A stretch of 64,000 nucleotides of DNA from Anisus vortex (taxonomy: Eukaryota; Mollusca; Gastropoda; Planorbidae), in the NCBI GenBank assembly GCA_949126835.1, contig OX421492.1, positions 40,286,498-40,350,497 of the forward strand, written 5' to 3'. Below are positions 13,401 through 23,700 of this stretch, piece after piece. Each line of letters begins with the position of its first letter. The first letter of the stretch is position 1. The translations under genes were made by a program, and so were the position numbers. A model generated the notes under the pieces. That model was not told the DNA's origin. It searched no databases and was given only the letters and a program-made list of their open reading frames with translations.

Positions 13401-16400
13401 TTCCTTCTCTTAGTCTGAATCTCTTAGCCAACATTTCAATATTGCCAAGCTAATGCATAGAGCAGAGAAAAACTAAACTATGCATGGCCATAAAACTTTT
13501 CTTAAACAACATTTCAATATTGCCAAACTTAGGCCTATGCATAGAGCAGAGAAAAACTAAACTATGCATGGCCATAAAACTTTATTTTTGTTTAGCTGGA
13601 AGACAACAAAGAATGACATATTATGTACAATGTACATGAATATTAAATGTAAAATATAGCTATTGTATAAGGCTACTATTGTTCTATCCATAAAACTATC
13701 ATAATAGGAAGGAATTATCAACTTTAGAAATATTGCAGGTGATCATAAAGCGGTTATATGGTTATATCTTGCTGCACCTTTAAAATCACCGCCACACTTT
13801 GTATTTGTTTATGCTTGTGTATGTGTATGTTTGCGCTGTGTATGTGTATGTTTGCGCAGTGTGTGTATGTGTATGTTTGCGCTGTGTATGTGTATGTTTG
13901 CGCAGTGTGTGTGTGTGTATGTTTGCGCAGTGTGTGTGTGTGTATGTTTGCGCAGTGTGTGTATGTTTGCGCAGTGTGTGTATGTGTATGTTTGCGCAGT
14001 GTGTGTATGTGTATGTTTGCGCAGTGTGTGTGTGTGTATGTTTGCGCAGTGTGTGTGTGTGTATGTTTGCGTAGTGTGTGTGTGCCCATGTAGCGGGAAT
14101 AAAACCTGTACAAATCTATTCACTTTATCTCTTTATCAGTGCTGTTTGTATTGTGTACACCACTTTGCCCCCTTCCCCCCTCTCCCTGTTCTGGGAGGAC
14201 TAGGAACATGTACCCTTGACATTCCATAAAGAAAACACGTAGACACCAGAAGAACTTGACACAAATAGGTCATAGCACGTGTCAGCATGATGCGGGGCAA
14301 CAACCCAACATTAGGGGACTTGTCTGTAGCCAGAGTTTTGTCTGCTACACTGGGCCTCTTTAGGATCTTACGGTAGATGTTACACAGACGCTACTTCTAT
14401 ACAGAAGATTAGCATAGGAATGTATATGTGTGGTGCACACACAATTACTCCAATTAAGACTACTTCTATTACAAATTACTACCAAACAATAAAAAAAAAC
14501 CCACATAAAACTTAGATTTGTATTTCAATACAAATGTTAATATTTTGTATATTTTATGATTATTTTCTCTCATCCATTTGGCAACATATAAGTCTAGGCC
14601 AAAAGTACTCTAAATGTTTATGGAAACAAAAGTTCAACAAAATGAAAATAGCCACATCTTTGTGAAGTCATCTGGTCTATTCTATAATCTTAGATTCCAT
14701 TTAAAACTGGACCATTTTCGTCTGTAAGGACTTGTTTTATGAAAATCCAATCCAGGTATCATAACAATGTTCTGTTTTGTATTCAAAGTACTTCCTCGCC
14801 CTTTTCATTCCCATAGCCCAGAGCAACACATACTGGTGAGTTATCCAAACAAATACTGCTCATTGTGTTAAAGGTAAAAAGGATGGCATACAAACACAAA
14901 ATCATTTATCCAATTAGTAATTTAATGAAACCAAATAACTATAATTATTACCAGGCATCCATTCAAAGGCTCATTTGGTTATTTGTGGAAAATAGAGAAG
15001 GCAATTTATTTTAGAGTTCACCTTGTGTAACCATAGAGAATAATTGCTACTCCACAGCAGCATGAACAAATAAGAAAAACAAGAGTTGATTGGGTATTTT
15101 TAAAACTTTCTTTGAGGACAAAGCTAAAAGTAAATGAAAAGCATACACAAGCCAAAATTAAAACAATTGAAAATTTTTTATTCAATATTTCTTATTATTA
15201 GTTCAATGTAGCTTTTATATTTTTTTCCTTTATCTTATGTGCTGTTATGTGTGTAGATTTGTTTTAATTATCAGCACTAGAACTTTTGACTTTCTTAGTA
15301 TTGGAAGCTGAGTTCATCTGACTATGTTATAGTAATGGGTTAAAAAAAAACAATGCTTTCTAATTTTATTTAACATTATCATAAAAAAAGTAAAGTGATA
15401 TTATCTATTTACATGAATAGTTTAAGTTGTTGTTTTTAAAATAAAGGTAATAAATGAAAGTCTTTTATACATTCCATTTTATATATTTATTCTGTAAAAA
15501 CACATTCTGGTCCACCCCCCCCCCCCTTCCCCAACCAAATAAATTGAGATCATAGTTCCCCTCTTAAAAAAAGTAAGCTTAATAACACAATAACCCACCC
15601 CCACCCTCCTTAAAAAAAAAAACTACCTATATTTGTAGCTCCCTGAAGAAAATAAGCTTTTGGTGGACATCAAAGAGAAACTGGGTTTGGTGGCTTCCTA
15701 AAACAAAACTAGCCCTGTATTTCCCACCAAAACTAAACCTGTACCTTTCAACCCTTCCCTCTCCTCAAAATAATTTTTAAAAAGCATGCCCAGAAAAATG
15801 TTAAGACAAAAACTGTCAACTAATAAGTAAAAATTTCAAGTGTACTTTTCCAAACTCTATAAAACTATCAGACATTTACTTGGAGTGGACGTCATGCCAT
15901 AAACATTTTGGAAGATATTCTAAAATTTTACTTGTTTTTTTAAAATATATTTCAGACCAATGGAAATGGATTTGCAGATGGACATGGTTTGGTTACCATT
16001 CGGATGAAACCAGATGAACAAGGCAGATTTGGATTTAATGTTAAGGTGCACTTTTTAGCACTGTCATTTAATGTATATCCATTTAACCTCGCTTATAACA
16101 AAAATTCATTCCCATATTGGACCATTGAAACATCACAGATTACATGCAAAATATCTTTCTCTGCCCCTCTTATAGTATGACAAGAGTCAGTTCTGTTTAT
16201 TTTGAGATGTAGTAATCTCATCTCAATCTTTTTCACAATCTTTGTCTCATTCTTTGTCTCACTCTGTCTCATTCATTGTCTCAATTTTTCTCATTCTTTG
16301 TCTGAATCTTTTTCACAATCTTTGTCTCATTCTCTGTCTCAATCTTTGTCAATCTATGTCTCGTTCTTTGTCTCAATCTTTGTCATTCTATGTCTCGTTC

Positions 16401-19400
16401 TTTGTTTCAATCTTTGTCATTCTATGTCTCGTTCTTTGTCTCAATCTTTGTCATTCTATGTCTCGTTCTTTGTCTCAATCTTTGTCATTCTATGTCTCGT
16501 TCTTTGTCTCAATCTTTGTCATTCTATGTCTCGTTCTTTGTTTCAATCTTTGTCATTCTATGTCTCGTTCTTTGTCTCAATCTTTGTCATTCTATGTCTC
16601 GTTCTTTGTTTCAATCTTTGTCATTCTATGTCTCGTTCTTTGTTTCAATCTTTGTCATTCTATGTCTCGTTCTTTGTCTCAATCTTTGTCATTCTATGTC
16701 TCATTCTTTGTTTCAATCTTTGTCTCACTCTATGTCTCAATTATTGTCTCATTCTTTGTCTCTGTCTTTGTCTCAATCTTTGTATCATTCCTTATCTACA
16801 TCTTGTGCACCTGATAGCTTTGTGAGTCCCTGTGTTCTATTAATGTGATTATACCTTTGTTACTACTGCCAGGAGGTTACTGTAGCCCCTAATTAGCTCA
16901 TCGATTTATAAGTGTGTCTCAAAAGTAAAAGACTTTAAACCTAGCCTCTGTAGCTTCAACAACAATCCCGGCTGCCAGACCTTGTTGTAGGCCTGTTTAA
17001 AATCTAGGAACACTGCTAGTGTGGACTCTTTCCGCTGAAACCCGTCAGCCATTTTCTGAACCAAGAGCATCACCTGATCCATCGAGCTTCTTCCACTACG
17101 GAAGCCCGCTTGCGATGGGGCAACCTGTCCATTATCCTCTAAATACCTCACAAGCCTCCTATTGATTAGTCTCAAAAGTACCAGACAAGCCTTCCAGCTC
17201 ACCATGTTAAAGGGATTTCCCTAGGATCATCAATGTGGTGACTCACCGTTATACCTGTAATGTCGCCTGGTAATCAAGTTCCAGACTATAGGCATGGACA
17301 TCCAGGTTCGTGGGGGTGGGGGGGTTGAGGGGCTGTTGCGCTCATTGAACCTCGGAGCCTCTTGGCAGTGCAATGATCATCGGACACGCAACAGGGGCTG
17401 ACCCCCATGTGTTAACCCACCAGCCCACCGGTGGAGAAATACGCTTTTTCTCTGGAACTAATTTAATTAAAAGTAATTAAAACAAGCAGAATTTCATTGC
17501 TACTGACATGGTTAGTTCAAAAGCATTGCCATTTTTTTTTAACTTATGCTAGATCTAGCCAGGAATTTGAATTCCCCACTGGTGTGTAGTTTTAGTTTTG
17601 CAACTCCCCTTAGTGTTTTAACAACAAATAATGTCATGGGAGGTGACAAAGTCTTGACTTTAACAAAATATTTTTTTGATTATTTTGGTCTTTATTTTGG
17701 TCTTTAGGAAATTTTAAAAAGTTGCTGCCAATACATATATTTGTGTATGATAAAACAGGTTAATAAATCAGTCTTGAGAACAATATTGTATTATTTCTTG
17801 TTTTAGGGCGGTGCTGATCAAGGCATGCCTATCATTGTGTCTAGAGTAGCACCTAACACTCCAGCAGACTTGGCCATTCCTCGCTTAAATGAGGGAGATC
17901 AGGTCCTGCTCATTAATGGTCGAGATGTTTCTCAACACACCCATGAGCAGGTTAGTGGAAATAATTTGCATTTTGATTTTAAAACTGTTGACATTATTTT
18001 ATTATGTTCTTTTTTCAATTCTTTTTTTTTTCATCACTTAAAAAAAATCTTATTTGCATGCAAACATTGGAAGTGTATTTTAAATGTTAATCTAATATAA
18101 GCAGTTCATCTTTTGTACAGGTTGTCATGTTTATTAAAGCTTCAAGAGAAACCCATTCAGGAGAGTTAGCCTTGGTCATTAGGCCCAATGGTTAGTTTGA
18201 CATTTTTTAATGCATATATCTATGTATCTAAAATTAGTTTTTTTACTTTTAACAGTGCTTAGATGACATTAAAAAAGCTGTTGTGCTGTGTTTTTAATAT
18301 TACACTTCCTAGATTATATATAGAAAATATTTACCCCTAAAAAATGGCTACATTACTGTAAAATATTTTCTAGCAGTTTGTTTCCAATTTATTAAGTAAT
18401 GTTTTTATGTTTCTACATGTCTTTAGTGTATGTGGGAGAAGAACAAACAGATGAGCCAGACTTCACATACATCCCTGAAACCCACCAAATAGCCTCATCA
18501 GCTTCTTCCGCCAATACACTAGAATCATCTCTTATGTTACTGCAGGAAAGTTTGGAGAGTGGAGCAGCCATTGCTCAGTTTGAGGTATTGCTTTTCAACA
18601 ATCACATATTCATGCATGTGACAGTTTTTCAGAGCCTTTTCTTTTTTTCTTTTACAAAATTATAAAAAACTATTTGAATGAGAAGACTAATTAATGACAT
18701 AAAAAATTCTAATGTGTTGGTGTTTTTATTTTGTAGCAACTGTATAGAAAAAAGCCAGGACTTACTCTGAATGCTGCCAGACTGGAAGTGAATATAAATA
18801 AAAACAGATATAGAGACATAAGCCCTTGTAAGTCTGCAAGCTTTGTTCACAATATAGTGTTGATTACAATTTAAAAACAAACAAAACTATGAAAGAAGAA
18901 ACATATGTTACCTTTAATGTTTTTACTGATTGCAACAGTGATAAGTTGTATTTTATTCTATATTTATAGATGACCAGACAAGGGTAGTGTTAAAAAGTGG
19001 TGCTGCTGGTGACTACATCAATGCTAATTTTGTTAACGTAAGTAAATCATTGGAGCAAAGAATATTTAGGCCTCCTACCCCTTTTTCCCCCCTGCTATTT
19101 AAAACATTTTTTATATGGTTTGGGAAAATAATTTTTCAAGTTTCTTTAAATTAGGGAAAACTGACCAAGGTTTTGGATAGTCTGTTATGCAAAGGTGGAC
19201 AAAGTGGCATTAGAAATATTTATTCCTATTTTTTTATAAAGTAAATATCAATGTAGTTAAATAAGAAGTCTTGAAGTCCCATCCTTTTTGTTTTACAAAC
19301 ATTTTCTATGAGGACTAGAAAAACATCCCAAATTTATTTCATTATTCTGACCACCAATATACACTGCCAGACATTAAGACATTGCACTTTTGCTGGTATA

Positions 19401-22400
19401 AATAAATTTGTAAATGTGTAAAAAGTAAATTACCCTTCGGACCAAACTGATCATAGGGCTGGTGAAGCAGCGTAGGGATGTGTGGCCAGCTCAATGCCCA
19501 GTCGCCTTTACTTTACCCCAACTAATGTCAGGTATCCATCAGAGCTGAGCTTGTAAATGTGTAAAATTAGGTAAAAGTTTTTGAAAACTTTGCTAATTTT
19601 AAAATGATTTTAGAGTAAGAACCCTGTAAAGACATTTCTTTTGAATTCTTCCATTATTAGCTTGTGAACTTTATTTTATAAAGACAGAAAATTTCAATCC
19701 ACATTTAAGTCTTTGATTCACTTAAGTATTTGTTTTTCATGTTTGAACCCAAAAACTCTATTTCATTGTTAACTTAAGGTTTACATCAAAATGGTTTTTC
19801 AGAATTTATCAATTGGTACAAATAGCTCATATGGGGCATGGTGGTGTAGTGGCAGCATTCTCTACTGGCACAGTGAAGGTGTCGGGTTTGAATCCAGATC
19901 TGGGGGGTACCTGACATTGCTTGGGGGCAAAGTAAAGGTGGCTTGTCACTTTGCTAGCCACACAATCCTCTAGGCATCCAAATCATACATCAAAAACAAA
20001 TAGTTCGTTGGCTTAAAGCGGACCACAAAAATTTGACAGTATCAGTGGAAGTTGTGTCAATAATACCACTAATGACTCCATACTATTATTAATTAGAACA
20101 TTGTTGGATTTTTATTGCATTCTTGGTGAATAGATAAATTTTATTAATGACATATGATTTTACAGATGGAGATTCCTGGTTCAGGTATTGTTAATCGTTA
20201 CATAGCTGCCCAAGGACCTCTACCCAACACTTGTAATGATTTCTGGCAGGTTAGTACATAAGCAGCACTAGTATTTGCAAGCTAAGATGTAATTGATGTA
20301 AAGGCTTTATGCTTGAAAGTGTGATGAATGAATTGACCTTTAACCCTTAAAGCGCGTAGCTATTTTCACAAAAATGCATTAAAAAGTGTAGCTAAAACTG
20401 ACGGGCATTAAACTTTCAAAACCTCTTGCTTTTATTTTGTTTTCTTTTATGATATTTTTACATTAGATATATAAACCTATACATTTTATTAAAGCTTATA
20501 GTTTTGGGAATTGGAAAAACATATTGATTGTTTAATATCTAGCATCTAAAATGTAAAATTTAATAAATACACGGCAATTTTTGTTTACAAAAACTTCGAA
20601 AAAATATTTTCATTAATTTAACACACAACTAAATATTAAAAATCGATTAAAAATATTAAAAAAACACTTAAATTTTAGACATATATGTATTAAATTAAAG
20701 AAATGTATTTAAAAAAAGTATATTAGTAAGTATTAGAGTCTCCTGTAATATTTACAAATTAGTCAGGGTACAGTCCGACATTGCACTCAGTAAACCTAGA
20801 GCGCACCCACCCCGTTCGAAAAAAAAATATTTTAAATATTAAATGTTGTTTAACTATCAAATTTTTTACAATTATGATGAAAATATACTAGTTTTAACCT
20901 AGGCTCGCAAAATAAACAGATTTAAATACAAATTTATTTCAATAATAACTAAAATAAAAACGATCATTTGCCACGCTCATCTTTCGAAAACGATGTTTTT
21001 GCTAAGAACAAACACAAAGCTAATTTATTGAACTATTTGCCGGCTTTTTGACCTATTTCAGTATTTTGAAAACTAAATCATTAAAATAAAACAAATATGA
21101 ATTCAATACACTTCTTACTGTTTAGAATTTCATCAAAACCACTAAAATATAATTGAAATTATGCATCAATTCCATCGTAGCTTTTCGAATAGTCACTAAT
21201 ACCTTCGTTAATTGTGCGAATCGAGAAAAATTTAACGTAAAAAATGGCTGCCATAACTACCAGAAGAGACGGAAGTTGTTAAGCTTTACGGATGTGTACG
21301 TTTTTACGGAAAAAAACGAATGAAGACGACACAATGTAGCCGAAAAAAAGCTAAGCCACGATCGTGGCTTCATGCACTTAACGTATTGTTAACGCTGAGC
21401 CACGATCGTGGCCCTACGGGCTTTAAGGGTTAACAAGCCCCCATTTCTCCGTGTCCATCTTATAATAAATTATTTCCTTGTGTCTCTCCAGATGGTATGG
21501 GAACAGCATTCATCTCTAGTGGTTATGTTAACAACAAAAGTGGAACGAGGTCGGGTGAAATGTCATCAGTACTGGCCCCAGCTGTATGAGACAGAAGACT
21601 TTGGGGCATTGCAGATTACATGTGTGAAAGAAGAGGAGACTCACTCTTTTGCTTTTAGAGAATTCAACCTGACTCATGTTGAGAAAAGGGAAGAGAGACA
21701 CATTCGACACATGCAGTATATAGCCTGGCCAGACCATGGAGTTCCTGACGATCCCAGTGACTTTCTTCATTTTGTTATACGTGTCAGACAGAACAGAGAT
21801 GGCATGGTGGAACCTACAGTCGTACATTGCAGGTTTGTTACAAGTTTGCCAGATTTTAGTGTTGTTTTTTTTATTACTTTGAGTGATATTAAGCAGCATC
21901 TATAAATAAAATAAAAGAACTGTCACACACACACACACACAAATTTATGAAAATAAAAGGCACTGAGTTGCCCTCTCTAATTTCCCATATGCTGTGGCCA
22001 CTAGAAACTGCACTGATCTAATAAACCAGCTCACTCTGAATAATATAAACCAGCTTAGTCTGAATACTAGTTTTTTATTTCAGAATTTTTATTGTCTTTA
22101 AGATTTACTTTTTAAACTATCTATGTGCTTATAAGTTTGATGGTGTATTGAACATGTTTTTGTTTTTTTGTTGGTTCCTGAAGTGCCGGCATAGGAAGAA
22201 CTGGAGTACTAATAACAATGGAAACCGCCATGTGTCTTATTGAATCAGCTCAGCCTGTCAACCCTCTGTCCATTGTGCGGCAGATGAGAGATCAGCGTGC
22301 TATGCTTATTCAAACTTCTGTAAGTTTTCTGAGTGGTTTTTGACACTACTGCATTATGTAACATCAGTTGATTCAGAGTTGCCCTGCCATGCAGATATTG

Positions 22401-23243
22401 TGTTCTGTCATGTCTAGAATAAATGTACAATAATTATAGATATTTTGTAGAGCAGGGGTCAGGAACCTTTTTGTCTGAGAGAGCCATGGACTCCACATAT
22501 TTTGAAAAGTAATTCTGTGAAAGCCATACATTATGTTTGAAACTAAAGATTCAATTAAATGTGTGCATTTTGTAAGGCAAGAGTTTTTTCCCTTTAATTA
22601 CAATGAAAGCAGGGTTGCTATTTTTCTATCTTTTAGGTCAGCGGAGTTTATCTCCTTTATCACTTCTGATGCTGAGCTGCAGTAGACTAGCTCATTTGTA
22701 GAATGAAATATTGATATGTGATTAATATGTAGATCAAAGGAGTCTAAAGAATTTTTTTTTATAATTGAACATTTGTCTGCGAGCCAGATGCAGCCATCAA
22801 TAGAACCACATCTGGCTCGCAAGCCATAGGTTCCTGACCCCAGCTGTAGAGATTATCAGCTGATGCTGAAATTAGAATAACAATAATACAGCAATTTAAT
22901 TATCTTGATAAGTAAAACTAATGTGTAGGGATATGGTTCATTACATTTTATACCTAGCAATAAGTTTTCATTATTTTAAACCTTTTTTTTCAGAGTCAAT
23001 ACAAATTTGTCTGTGAGGCTATTTTAAGAGTTTACAATGGTAAGGTTTGAGTTCTTTACTTATAAATATTGTGCCCATATAATAATAACCTGATCATGTC
23101 ACTATGACCTGTTCATTATAGAATATAAGAAATTTACTTTTGTAGTTATTGGCAATAAAAATAAAATTTGTATGTGCTGATTTACTTTTTTTTTCTTTAT
23201 TGCAGAAGGTCTTGTCAAAACTCACGAAGATTTCCGAAGATGA
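6418..23243 (+). CDS. PTPN4: non-receptor tyrosine phosphatase, PTPN3/PTPN4 (Ptpmeg) type, 3' part of the gene
   Basis: Family members are cytosolic, membrane-cytoskeleton-associated phosphatases with the order FERM, PDZ, PTP, and they remove phosphate from protein tyrosines. Visible here: a Ser/Asn-rich linker exon, a PDZ domain with carboxylate-binding loop GRFGFNV, an acidic linker, and a full PTP domain. The PTP domain shows [22 protein letters not shown], the WPD loop (WPDHGVPDD), the catalytic P-loop [11 protein letters not shown] and the Q-loop glutamine in SQYKF. All catalytic residues are present, so an active enzyme is predicted. Coding exons: 6418-6592, 15956-16045, 17807-17950, 18121-18190, 18427-18584, 18737-18827, 18970-19037, 20166-20249, 21492-21832, 22184-22319, 22994-23039, 23206-23243. 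The FERM exons lie left of the window. PTPN3 versus PTPN4 cannot be separated; invertebrates are generally considered to have one gene. Confidence 0.95.
6640..6893. repeat. three-copy tandem repeat, about 87-bp unit
   Basis: Three nearly identical copies of a unit with TTATCTATTGTCAGCTTTG, CTTATACTTGGGGGAATG and ATTAACATGCAACATC begin about 48 bp after the donor of the preceding exon. The unit is a multiple of 3, so open frames run through it, but there is no splice support for coding. Confidence 0.9.
6894..10690. other. long intron interior, no gene seen
   Basis: AT-rich sequence with many homopolymer runs: C near 7207-7217 and 7249-7265, G near 7960-7968 and 8529-8542, C near 8748. There is a TC run near 10381-10411. 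No exon-like open frame with matched splice sites was found on either strand. Confidence 0.5.
10700..11530. repeat. tandem array, 33-bp unit
   Basis: Starts with two or three longer units that include TTCCTCATTCTGTT. It then runs about 20 copies of a 33-bp unit built from AAGTGTACACACTATTTG and TCTAGCTAACTACCT. Later copies are almost identical, which points to recent expansion. A few carry CACTTTATT in place of CACACTATT. Confidence 0.95.
11531..12709. other. intron interior, no gene seen
   Basis: AT-rich sequence between the 33-bp array and the candidate exon block. It contains a C run near 12165-12172. No supported exon, RNA gene or mobile element end was found. Confidence 0.5.
12710..12940 (+). 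CDS. candidate extra or alternative exon in the PTPN4-like gene
   Basis: A GC-richer block in AT-rich intron, open in one + frame. It contains a basic stretch ([20 protein letters not shown]) and a segment [13 protein letters not shown], and ends at a strong donor GTAAGT (12941) in phase 0. That matches the phase-0 start of the PDZ exon at 15956. The 5' end is unclear. The best-looking acceptor (CCCTTTCAG, exon from 12763) gives the wrong phase after the 6418-6592 exon; acceptors giving phase 0 (before 12710, 12731 or 12839) have weak pyrimidine tracts. A first exon of an internal promoter, an alternative exon, or an old inserted sequence are all possible. I recognise no domain. Confidence 0.35.
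13431..13590. repeat. two-copy tandem duplication, about 80 bp
   Basis: AACATTTCAATATTGCCAA, TGCATAGAGCAGAGAAAAAC and ATGCATGGCCATAAAACTTT occur twice in a row with small differences. The second copy has gained a TAGGCCTA octamer. Confidence 0.9.
13805..14085. repeat. TG-rich minisatellite with TTTGCGCAGTG motif
   Basis: About a dozen copies of (TG)n-TATG-TTTGCGCAG (with some GCGCTG). The open frames of about 100-130 residues on both strands here are Cys/Val or His/Thr low-complexity products of the repeat, not genes. Confidence 0.95.
14090..15955. other. intron before the PDZ exon, no gene seen
   Basis: AT-rich, with C runs near 15518-15527 and poly-A stretches. It ends in a good acceptor (AATATATTTCAG, 15944-15955). 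No supported RNA gene or mobile element. Confidence 0.5.
15956..16045 (+). CDS. PTPN4: PTPN4-like exon: start of the PDZ domain
   Basis: A 90-bp, phase 0-0 exon encoding 30 residues including [18 protein letters not shown], the first beta strand and the GLGF-type carboxylate-binding loop (here GRFGFNV) of a PDZ domain. Acceptor TTTCAG and donor GTGCAC (a weak GT donor, 16046). The true start is the AG acceptor, not the TTG or ATG codons inside. Confidence 0.95.
16210..16790. repeat. tandem array, 34-bp pyrimidine-rich unit
   Basis: About 17 units of TCTCGTTCTTTGTCTCAATC plus TTTGTCATTCTATG. Because 34 is not a multiple of 3, all three + frames stay open for 150-200 codons with Ser/Leu/Phe/Val repeats. 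These are not genes. The array is intronic, about 160 bp after the first PDZ exon. Confidence 0.95.
16906..17225 (-). pseudogene. LINE reverse-transcriptase fragment (non-LTR, Jockey/I-like)
   Basis: The minus strand encodes about 95 residues of a non-LTR reverse transcriptase. It contains [28 protein letters not shown] and a motif-A-like segment [12 protein letters not shown], which retains the catalytic-type Asp in context. The upstream (N-terminal) part is frame-shifted around MVSWKACLV and the downstream part is missing, so it is a dead fragment. It is antisense to the phosphatase, in the intron between the first two PDZ exons. Confidence 0.85.
17807..17950 (+). CDS. PTPN4: PTPN4-like exon: core of the PDZ domain
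   Basis: A 144-bp, phase 0-0 exon between TTGTTTTAG and GTTAGT. Its 48 residues include [16 protein letters not shown] and [15 protein letters not shown], the alpha-A and beta-D/E parts of a PDZ fold. The strong agreement with vertebrate PTPN3/PTPN4 PDZ domains is judged from memory of the family. Confidence 0.96.
18121..18190 (+). CDS. PTPN4: PTPN4-like exon: end of the PDZ domain
   Basis: A 70-bp exon after TTTTGTACAG, ending in phase 1 before GTTAGT. It encodes [20 protein letters not shown], the last helix and strand of the PDZ domain, then RPN. Confidence 0.95.
18427..18584 (+). CDS. PTPN4: PTPN4-like exon: PDZ-PTP linker
   Basis: A 158-bp exon in phase 1, leaving in phase 0 before GTATTG. 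It encodes [17 protein letters not shown], then a Ser-rich stretch and the amphipathic segment [18 protein letters not shown] that leads into the PTP domain. In human PTPN4 this linker is reported to couple PDZ ligand binding to phosphatase activity; whether that holds here is inference. Confidence 0.94.
18737..18827 (+). CDS. PTPN4: PTPN4-like exon: start of the PTP domain
   Basis: A 91-bp exon, acceptor TATTTTGTAG, donor GTAAGT, leaving in phase 1. It encodes [11 protein letters not shown] and the conserved PTP motif [10 protein letters not shown], whose Tyr side chain helps set the depth of the active-site pocket. Confidence 0.96.
18970..19037 (+). CDS. PTPN4: PTPN4-like exon: YINAN motif
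   Basis: A 68-bp exon (phase 1 to 0) before GTAAGT. It encodes [20 protein letters not shown] followed by FVN. GDYINAN is the second conserved motif of classical PTPs. Confidence 0.96.
19430..19550 (-). mobile_element. SINE fragment (3' body only)
   Basis: This is the reverse complement of the body and tail of the SINE described at 50177-50433. It shares TACCCTTCGGACCAAA, a CTGGTGAAGCAGCG block and AAAGTAAAGGCGACTGG-like sequence on the minus strand. The tRNA-like head is missing, consistent with 5' truncation. Confidence 0.7.
19833..19975 (+). mobile_element. tRNA-derived SINE
   Basis: It starts GGGGCATGGTGGTGTAGTGG (A-box-like) and carries a B box GGGTTTGAATCC at 19884-19895, then a non-tRNA body (AAAGTAAAGGTGGCTTGTCA, CACACAATCCTCTAG). 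The same body occurs in the SINEs at 50177 and 60679. The head cannot fold as a full tRNA with a proper acceptor end, so it is a retroposon, not a tRNA gene. Confidence 0.75.
20166..20249 (+). CDS. PTPN4: PTPN4-like exon: PTP motif with QGPLP
   Basis: An 84-bp, phase 0-0 exon between TTTTACAG and GTTAGT. It encodes 28 residues including [18 protein letters not shown], a conserved core motif of PTP domains. Confidence 0.96.
20344..21429. mobile_element. piggyBac-like non-autonomous transposon, 1.09 kb, in a PTP intron
   Basis: TTAA duplications lie at 20340-20343 and 21430-21433. The left end CCCTTAAAGCGCGTAG mirrors the right end, whose reverse complement is CCCTTAAAGCCCGTAG (one mismatch in 16). 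The interior is AT-rich with no transposase frame. Near the right end are two copies of the perfect palindrome GCCACGATCGTGGC (21355-21368 and 21399-21412), possible protein-binding sites. Its inverted-repeat sequence differs from the 73-bp MITE family, so the window holds two piggyBac-type families. Confidence 0.8.
21492..21832 (+). CDS. PTPN4: PTPN4-like exon: WPD loop
   Basis: A 341-bp exon after TCTCTCCAG, leaving in phase 2 at GTTTGT. Its 113 residues include [15 protein letters not shown], the E-loop region [13 protein letters not shown], the WPD loop [12 protein letters not shown] with the general-acid Asp, and the start of the P-loop (VVHC with the nucleophilic Cys as the last complete codon). 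Confidence 0.97.
22184..22319 (+). CDS. PTPN4: PTPN4-like exon: catalytic P-loop
   Basis: A 136-bp exon starting in phase 2. Joined to the previous exon it completes [11 protein letters not shown], the CX5R signature. It continues [12 protein letters not shown] and [16 protein letters not shown], then GTAAGT. The acceptor GGTTCCTGAAG is weak, but phase and protein sequence fix it. Confidence 0.97.
22453..22844. mobile_element. hAT-like MITE, about 390 bp, in a PTP intron
   Basis: The left end CAGGGGTCAGGAACCT mirrors the right end AGGTTCCTGACCCC. The flanks repeat TGTAGAG (22446-22452 and 22845-22851; eight bases with one mismatch if the preceding base is counted). CAG-starting inverted repeats with about 8-bp duplications are typical of hAT elements. 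A second internal inverted pair (GAGAGAGCCATG near the left end, GCGAGCC...GGCTCGC near the right end) could form hairpins. A 74-codon frame on the minus strand is not transposase-like. Confidence 0.75.
22994..23039 (+). CDS. PTPN4: PTPN4-like exon: Q-loop
   Basis: A 46-bp exon, acceptor TTTTTTTTCAG, donor GTAAGG, leaving in phase 1. It encodes [15 protein letters not shown]; the Gln belongs to the PTP Q-loop that positions the hydrolytic water. Confidence 0.95.
23206..23243 (+). CDS. PTPN4: PTPN4-like terminal coding exon
   Basis: After acceptor TTTATTGCAG, it encodes [12 protein letters not shown] and a TGA stop (23241-23243). Ending about 12 residues after the PTP domain is normal for this family. 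Confidence 0.93.
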
Positions 23244-23607
23244 GAGGAACATGTTATCTATTATTTGTGTGGTACACTTGGACTGGGCTGTACTTATTTC
23301 ATTCTAGGATCATCACTTTTTCCGTCTGTGCTGAGGCTGTGCTCAAAACAGTTTATTATACATTTAAATGTTGTCATTGCTTTTTATATACCTTTTTTTT
23401 TTGTGTGTGTAAAAAAACTCCATTGGCTGGAATACATGACAGCGTCAACTTGGGGAAAAACTGTTACATCATTGTTCTTACAGACACGTGTATAAATATA
23501 TGCAGCAAGGTGTGGATGTGGATTCTACCTGTTCATTCAACATATATGAATATATTATATATATATTATTATTTAACTTTGTGTACAATCTAAAATTCTG
23601 AAGGTGA

Positions 23608-23700
23608 CATATTATTGAAGTATCTTTTGTACTGACATATTATTGAAGTATCTGTTGTACTGACATATTATTGAAGTATCTGTTGTACTGACATATTTAT
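23608..23700. repeat. 28-bp tandem repeat, about 3.5 copies
   Basis: The unit GACATATTATTGAAGTATCT with GTTGTACT is repeated. It lies about 365 bp after the phosphatase stop codon. Confidence 0.9.

Noticed and set aside
13754..14229. Cys/Val-rich and His/Thr-rich frames on both strands
   Set aside because: Translations of a TG/CA minisatellite.
16202..16848. Three overlapping + frames of 150-207 codons
   Set aside because: Produced by the 34-bp pyrimidine-rich repeat; all frames read the same Ser/Leu/Phe repeats.
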